Shown here: positions 58,031 to 64,000 of the stretch, piece by piece
How positions within the stretch are numbered: the first letter of the stretch is position 1
How the letters are laid out: each line of letters begins with the position of its first letter
DNA from: Physella acuta
Taxonomy: Eukaryota; Mollusca; Gastropoda; Physidae
NCBI RefSeq assembly: GCF_028476545.1
Contig: NW_026731570.1
Span: 880,001-944,000 of the forward strand
DNA length: 64,000 nt
Direction of reading: 5' to 3'
Notes under the pieces: model-generated
Seen by the model: only the letters and a program-made list of their open reading frames with translations
What the model was told of the DNA's origin: nothing
The model's database searches: none
Made by a program: the position numbers and the translations under genes

Positions 58031-58729
58031 AAGACTGTTTGCAGATGTTAGGTACAAATGGAAAGTGTGAATGCTAATTTTTCATCTACTGTATATAATA
58101 TATTTTGATTCATGTATGCTCATGTATTTTTTTTTGCATAAATAACAATACCTTTTCCCTCTTTAGGAAACCTACACCAACTTCTGAAGACAAATTCGCC
58201 AAGGTGAAATATACTATAACACACCATTTTCATATAATTTCCAAATCTCATTTAATTTATAACCTTTACTTTTCAGAACCAGCTCCAGGAAACCTCCCCC
58301 CCCCCCCTTCAAATTATGCTCTTTTATTCCTGTATATAATATGTAAATATCAGAATGGAAAATAAGAATGAAAGTTTCAAGAACAGTTAAAATTGTAAAT
58401 CTGCGACAGTCTTCAAAAGTCGAATGATGAAAGTAGAAAAAAATCAGCTAGTACCACCACACAATGCCTGGGCACGCTGAAAATACAAATCTACAACACT
58501 GAGACTTAAAAAAGAAAAAAAAACAAAAAAAATCATACTTTTACGTAACTAGGTTACCCACTCACCTGACCTAATGACCTACTCCACCTCCCCATTCCAA
58601 TCCCCATCCACCTCCCCATCCCCATCCCCCTCCGGAGTATTTTACTATATGTCATTGCTCCAGGCTGCGCCTGCGCCTACGACCCAAAAGGGACCTGATA
58701 TACTATTTGTTGTTATTTAAAATTTCCAA
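58031..58729. other. Unassigned sequence with exon-like signals
   Basis: Two stretches follow good acceptor-like sites ('ccctctttag' before 58167 and 'tttacttttcag' before 58277); the first ends at a GTGAAA donor-like site after 58203. They are too short and family-less to call exons. Confidence 0.3.
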
Positions 58730-59084
58730 AATAACTTTACTGGTCCAAAATTAAGGCAGTTGGTACCATAACTGAACGTCGTACTAGGTATTTAAACACT
58801 CTGCCTTTGTACCATTTTGTATTGAGTTGTATTTTGGCGTGTTCGTGATTTCAACGAGAGGCGATGGTACGTCCATAGTGGCCAACTTAAGCCACCTAGG
58901 CCACTTTTATGGAAAGGCAAACATTGGGCCACTTTTATGGAAAGGCCACTTTGCATAGCCCATTTAGAACACTTCAAGCATGACGCTCGTTGACACAAAA
59001 TGTACGAACAGATCTAGAAATAGAAAAAAAAACACTTTAGATTAAGTAAGATGCCAATTAGTGCCCCCCCCACGAATTTTTTTT
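58730..59084 (-). repeat. Distal part of the inverted composite, right arm
   Basis: Reverse complement of about 48600-49030, with only two of the five ATAAAAGTGGCC units and shorter homopolymers. Confidence 0.72.
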
Positions 59085-59305
59085 TTACGGCGTGGTCGGA
59101 CTGTAGGGCACACAACTGCTAACACGAAAGTCTCGAGTTCGTATACCGGGTTGTTGTCCGTATAACATTCCTATATTCACTCACCTCTGATGGGTACAAG
59201 ACTCAACTTACGGAAATAAAGGAGGCAGGATATACTATTGAACACACCGAGGTCACAGAAACAGGTGAACTCTACTTCATCTACCTCATTGACCGCCTTG
59301 TTTTA
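59085..59305 (+). repeat. tRNA-derived SINE
   Basis: 'aactgctaacacgaaagtct', B-box-like GAGTTCGTATACCGGG, core 'ctcacctctgatgggtacaa', 'aggaggcaggatatactatt', tail 'gtgaactctacttcatctac'. It is nearly complete; its partner at 48438-48595 is deleted. Confidence 0.78.
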
Positions 59306-59387
59306 TAGAGTAACTATTTTTTTAAATCATTTTTAGAGTGCGAAGCGCTAGACTGCCAGTGTTTCTTCCAGACTAGGGTGAAAACTA

Positions 59388-60330
59388 AGCATAGTCAATG
59401 TACACGGACCACATAGACCCCAAAGACAGTAAATGTTGTGAAAACCTGGAACAATTATTAACTAACAGATACAACCAAAATGGCACTTTTTTTGCCCGGG
59501 GACTTCAATTTCGTGGAAGACAGATTAGACATTGTAGGACCAAAAGACATAATTCGAAATCGCTTAACCGCAGACAAACCACGCGCCGATTCAATCAATA
59601 ACATTAAAACATATTTCAATTTAGTTGACACATACAGAGCGCAATATCCACACACCATACTAACCACCCACGGAAATAACACATCTGGAAATAGAATCTG
59701 TTTAGACAGAATTTACGCCCCAGTGAACATGAAAATCAACCAAGTAGAACACCTATTCTCAACACTACAGTTTAGCGACCATACAGCAGTTCTGACAATT
59801 TAAAAAAATGAACGAACACAAAACAAAACACAACACATACTGGAATTTCACTAATACACTATTACTAGACGAGCGCTACATCAACAATATAAAAGATATA
59901 ATACAATTTTACACGCAGTCATCACCAAAATTTAACAAAATCCAACATTGGGAAGATTTAAAACAAGACATTAAGCGGGTATCTATTCAATATGCAAGTA
60001 GCATTAATAGCGTTAGGGCCCACATAGAAACTAAATAGAAAAAAACAACTAAGTATGCTTATGGGAAAAAAAAACAATAACAAAGAACAAATAGACTCAA
60101 TAGAAACGGAACTTTCGAAAATACAAGAATATAAATATAGAGGGACACAAATCAGAATCAAAATAGAGCAGATAGGCTCGGAAAACCAAACACACAACAC
60201 TCTCATACTAGAACAAAGCATACAAAGATCAAAACAAATCAAACATATAATGGACGAAAACAACCAAGAAACTACTGACCCAAGAAAGATTTTAAAATCT
60301 ACTCGCGTTTTTATTTAACTTATCTTCATA
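59388..60330 (+). pseudogene. LINE ORF2 fragment: endonuclease domain C-terminal half and linker
   Basis: The plus strand carries APE-type endonuclease motifs: PGDFNFVEDRLDIVGP (GDFN), GNRICLDRIYAP, and FSDHTAVLTI (SDH). The post-endonuclease region follows (HNTYWNFTNTLLLDERYI, WEDLKQDIKRVSIQYAS) and then a linker (IQEYKYRGTQIRIKIEQIGS, MDENNQETTDPRKILKST). This order is that of L1/Tx1 ORF2 between endonuclease and RT. At least three frame breaks are present. RT does not follow: the sequence runs into a reversed SINE at the junction used by three other copies. Confidence 0.78.
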
Positions 60331-61905
60331 ATCTTTTCCCCTTCGTGCCTAATACACAAATGGCAGATAAAGTAAAGATCGTGTTTCAATCACCTCGACA
60401 TACAGAGAGATAATGTGGTCAGTACTAAGCCTATCCGCCTTAGTTACCTAAGGTGCGTCAGGTACCCATCAGAGCTGGGTGAACTCACGGAGCCCAACAG
60501 AACTGAGCCCGGAACTCGAGACATTCGGACTAGCAGTAGAAAGCTTTGTGTTTAGTATTATAGCTTAAAAAGTGTACTCTTACTTTTGTAATTTAGAGCT
60601 CGTGAAAGCTCGTTAATATATAGGGTATTAGATATGCTTTTTCCATACTATTTAGTCTTAGATTAAGAAATAAACAAACCACCGTTTTACAAATGACGCA
60701 ATCCGTCACATTGTCACATGATCCGGAGGTCGATTAAGCCACACCAAGAAGGACAACTCCTCCCCACCCCTCACTAATCTAAACACCCCCACTCAACTTA
60801 CCCACAGTAAACCCAATCACACGTAGATTTATTTTTACGAGCTGACCCGCGACGTAGTAAACGCCGCCATCTTGTTGTTTTATTTTCTGCTTATAAGCAA
60901 TTCATAATTTGTGGATTTAACACTACCTCTCCCGCCCAGTGAATCTGCAGTTTACAGAAATTGTTACTTCCTCTTCGTTTTGAATTGTTTTGAACTAAAT
61001 TATCTGCCCCTAATAGCCTTCACTAACCCGGCTCTACGATTGTGAACATTCGGGGTGAACCACAACTCACCTGACAGTTTGGGGATGGGGTGGTGGCTAA
61101 GCTGTTTGGTGTTTTCTATGGTCTCATGAAAAGAATTATATGTATAGATACACACAAACACTCAAATAATTGTCTTTGCCTACACTACAACACCACATTG
61201 ACATAATCATTTGCCCACACTAAATTATTCCACTCTAAATTCCCCCACACTAAATTCTTCCACACTAAATTCCCCCACACTAAATTCTCCCACACTAAAT
61301 TCTCCCACACTAAATTCCCCCACACTAAAATCTCCCACACTAAATTATCTCTCACTAAATTCTCCCACAATAAATTCTCCAAAACTAAAAATCTCCCAAA
61401 TCTAAACTCGATACAAAAATAGTCTCCACCAAAATCGCCCAAACATTCAATTCCCCCACACTAGATTCGATCACACACTCTCCCCCCCCCCCCCCCCACG
61501 TGAAACTAAAAATTGACACAGAATATTGGTGTTAGTCCCGAGAATGCACCAAGTTGTAACACAGTTCACAGCGGTTTGCTGTCGTTTTCTGTTTCTGTCA
61601 AAATATCTCGCGCGTAGAACTTTTTTGTCAGGGGAAATAACAAACAATATTTTTTTTAATGGGAGGTAATTATAAAATTAAACGATAAAAAGAAAAGGAA
61701 AATTTATTAATATACATTGAAACAGAAACAAGTAAACAAACGTAAAAATTAATTATAAAAAATTAAATTACAAGAAAATTATCTAAAAAGATTGGGGATT
61801 AATAACAATATGTTAATTACAACTCCTTGGAATTGTTAAATGTTAACCCTATAATTAGAAAACACTAGTATCAACCAGCTATAATATTAATACCAAGAAG
61901 ATTTA
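60331..61905 (-). repeat. Minisatellite-bearing element, copy L (reverse), with SINE and repeat M
   Basis: SINE (about 60331-60640), shared block with 'cgcaatccgtcacattgtca', repeat M inserted at the TATA tail (60835-61145), reverse 15-bp array (about 61215-61400), C-run (61482-61497) and leader to 61905. It forms the right arm of the inverted pair with copy I. Confidence 0.78.
60835..61145 (+). repeat. Repeat M, copy 4
   Basis: ACGAGCTGACCCGCGACGTA to 'aaaagaattatatgtataga'. It is inserted in the TATATAAATAAA tail of copy L, the same site at which M copy 2 meets copy G. Confidence 0.72.
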
Positions 61906-62149
61906 TAAAGCGATGTTGTTAGGTTCTTTTAAAACTACGTGTGTGTTCGTATAATTATCCAGCCCTACCCGCCCCATCCCAATCACTGACACAAAATGTC
62001 ACGCAACATCCCTCCTGATGTCTAGCCTACTTTACCCAACCAAACCTACCCCCTTTCAACCCATGCCGCTATGACCCCGCCCACCCCACACATACAGTGT
62101 AACATTCGAACAGTATAACACAGTTGAATTTTTCTTGTAATGGTATCAT
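61906..62149. other. Unassigned sequence
   Basis: Contains C-rich 'ccagccctacccgccccatc' and 'cccgcccaccccacacatac'; nothing is recognised. Confidence 0.5.
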
Positions 62150-62830
<681 letters not shown>

Positions 62831-64000
62831 ACCAGAGAACAGTGAGAATAGGTGAGGTAGAAAGTAAATGGACAGCTGACAGCCGCCCTGGCACCAGGCC
62901 CAGCCCCACAGCCGCTGTAGCCAGCCCCGTGGCGACTATTCCATGTTTGCCACTGCCCAATGGCCGCCCTTTTCGATTGTCGTTACATGGGGAATGTTAT
63001 TTTATTCAGAATGCATTCCTCTACCTGTCAGTATGCATTAATTTGACCTGAGTGACGAAGTATGTCAGTTATTAGTTTCCTACGGTTGAGCTATAAGATA
63101 CTGGACTCTGGGTTCGCGTGGGGTGAAAGATAAGCCTTGTGAGAATCGAAAGACAGAAGCAACCGATACAGTAATCAAACCGATACCCAAACCAGTTAGT
63201 CGGAGTTTGCCGTGCTGAGGCCTGCCTGGCTATGAAAGATACCTACTGAACCAGTGGTGTCCGTAAAGAAAGAAACAAAAAGTTATTGGCTTCTAAAGTG
63301 GATTGTGATAGTTCTATAGTTATATTATTTGATTTCTAATTGTATCATAGCTTATCTAGCTAAAACAGTTTTTGTGCGAAACAATTTTTTTGTTATATGA
63401 AATATAAGTTCATATTTAGCGCTATTTATTTCAAATCAAAGTCAAATGTATTTACCTAATCCTTATCAAATACCAAAATATTGAAAGAAATAATGCTAGT
63501 GGCTCTTTAAAACACCTCTAATATATTGTGATTATGTACTATTGTGTGAACTCTTGCTCAACATAAATTCACTAGAAACTAAGTTCCTTTCTGCGATGTA
63601 GGCCACTACTAATACTGCTTTGCTTGCATACACACAATGGCGAACTTGTCCCCGCGATGACCGCTGTCGTTTAAATCAGGATATGTGACCGACTCATGAC
63701 TATTTACTAGTTGTATTGTCCATGGAGGGCGGTTGCCTTTCCCTAAAGGCATGTCTCTGCAATTAAAGCGTGCGGTCACCTTGATACGAAGGTGTGACCT
63801 TATTGTTATTTCATTCCCTTTGATGTAGTTTCATCAACCTGACAGGGTAGGATTAACTCATGTTTGGCAGGTTCACTTACGCTATCTATAGCACAATTTC
63901 TTTAATCTTCGCATACTATGTTAGTAATCTTAATTTTTAAAAGTTTAATATGACAAAATTATGCGACAAACAATTCTTACAATTATTATATAGGCCTATA
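62831..64000. other. Unassigned sequence
   Basis: Two small palindromes, GCCTTTCCCTAAAGGC (63738-63753) and GGTCACCTTGATACGAAGGTGTGACC (reported as GGTCAC/GTGACC arms near 63774-63798), are visible. No gene or repeat family is recognised. It may include host gene flank. Confidence 0.4.

Overview
The window is animal nuclear DNA: AT-rich, intron-bearing and full of non-LTR retrotransposons, tRNA-derived SINEs and hAT elements. The SINE cores (a 'cacccagctctgatggg'-type centre) and the two host proteins suggest a mollusc, probably a gastropod. That is an inference, not a proof. Only two host genes can be supported: an intact, intronless TRIAP1 (minus strand, CDS 29919-30149) and the last coding exon of an SLC34-type Na+/phosphate cotransporter (minus strand, 49371-50254). 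No rRNA gene, complete tRNA gene, CRISPR array or recognisable virus-like/LTR element was seen.

The rest is layered repeats. (1) Tx1/L1-like LINE ORF2 pieces: RT plus 3' UTR at 1845-5995 (minus) and 55028-58030 (plus); endonuclease/linker pieces at 12250-13022, 45235-45420, 47486-48360 (minus) and 59388-60330 (plus). (2) An ORF1-only retroposon family (RRM-like region, CCHC knuckle, three C2H2 fingers, own 3' UTR and poly-A, no ORF2) at 6.0-7.0, 9.3-11.2, 13.0-15.9, 27.9-28.4, 32.3-32.9, 39.4-41.1, 41.1-41.3, 43.5-43.7, 45.4-46.2, 52.1-52.6 and 54.1-54.5 kb. (3) A longer non-coding relative ('S element') at 24.0-25.1, 32.9-33.5, 38.2-39.35 and 50.5-52.1 kb that shares the 5' RNA structure and 3' tail. 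(4) A dispersed element with a private 15-bp minisatellite, present in at least a dozen copies, often fused to a SINE and an ORF2 endonuclease fragment. (5) hAT elements with clean 8-bp target duplications, and several simple repeats.

The most unusual observation is that the ORF1-only and S elements begin with 5' ends of spliceosomal snRNAs: U2 in several copies, U4 from its first nucleotide in one, and U2 followed by U5 in another. Two copies with nearly identical bodies carry different heads (U4 versus U2+U5), joined at the same body position. Behind the heads lie hairpins whose stems change in a compensatory way between the coding ORF1 elements and the non-coding S elements, and the S elements add two or three repeats of a long hairpin, usually with a GAAA loop. 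This looks like a system of snRNA-headed, structured retroposons mobilised in trans by a Tx1-like LINE; the trans step is inference.

Layout: 0-17 kb is dense nested repeats, mostly LINE/ORF1 on minus and the minisatellite element on plus; 17-24 kb is mostly unremarkable AT-rich DNA with SINEs and tandem repeats; 24-28 kb holds an S element and tandem repeats; 28.4-30.2 kb is a repeat-poor island around TRIAP1; 30.5-36.8 kb holds two direct copies of a larger repeat and a long degenerate array; 36.8-48.4 kb is dense nested repeats; 49.4-50.3 kb is the SLC34 exon, lying between two inverted copies of a roughly 3-kb composite (46.2-49.0 and 58.7-61.9 kb); the right end is mostly unassigned.
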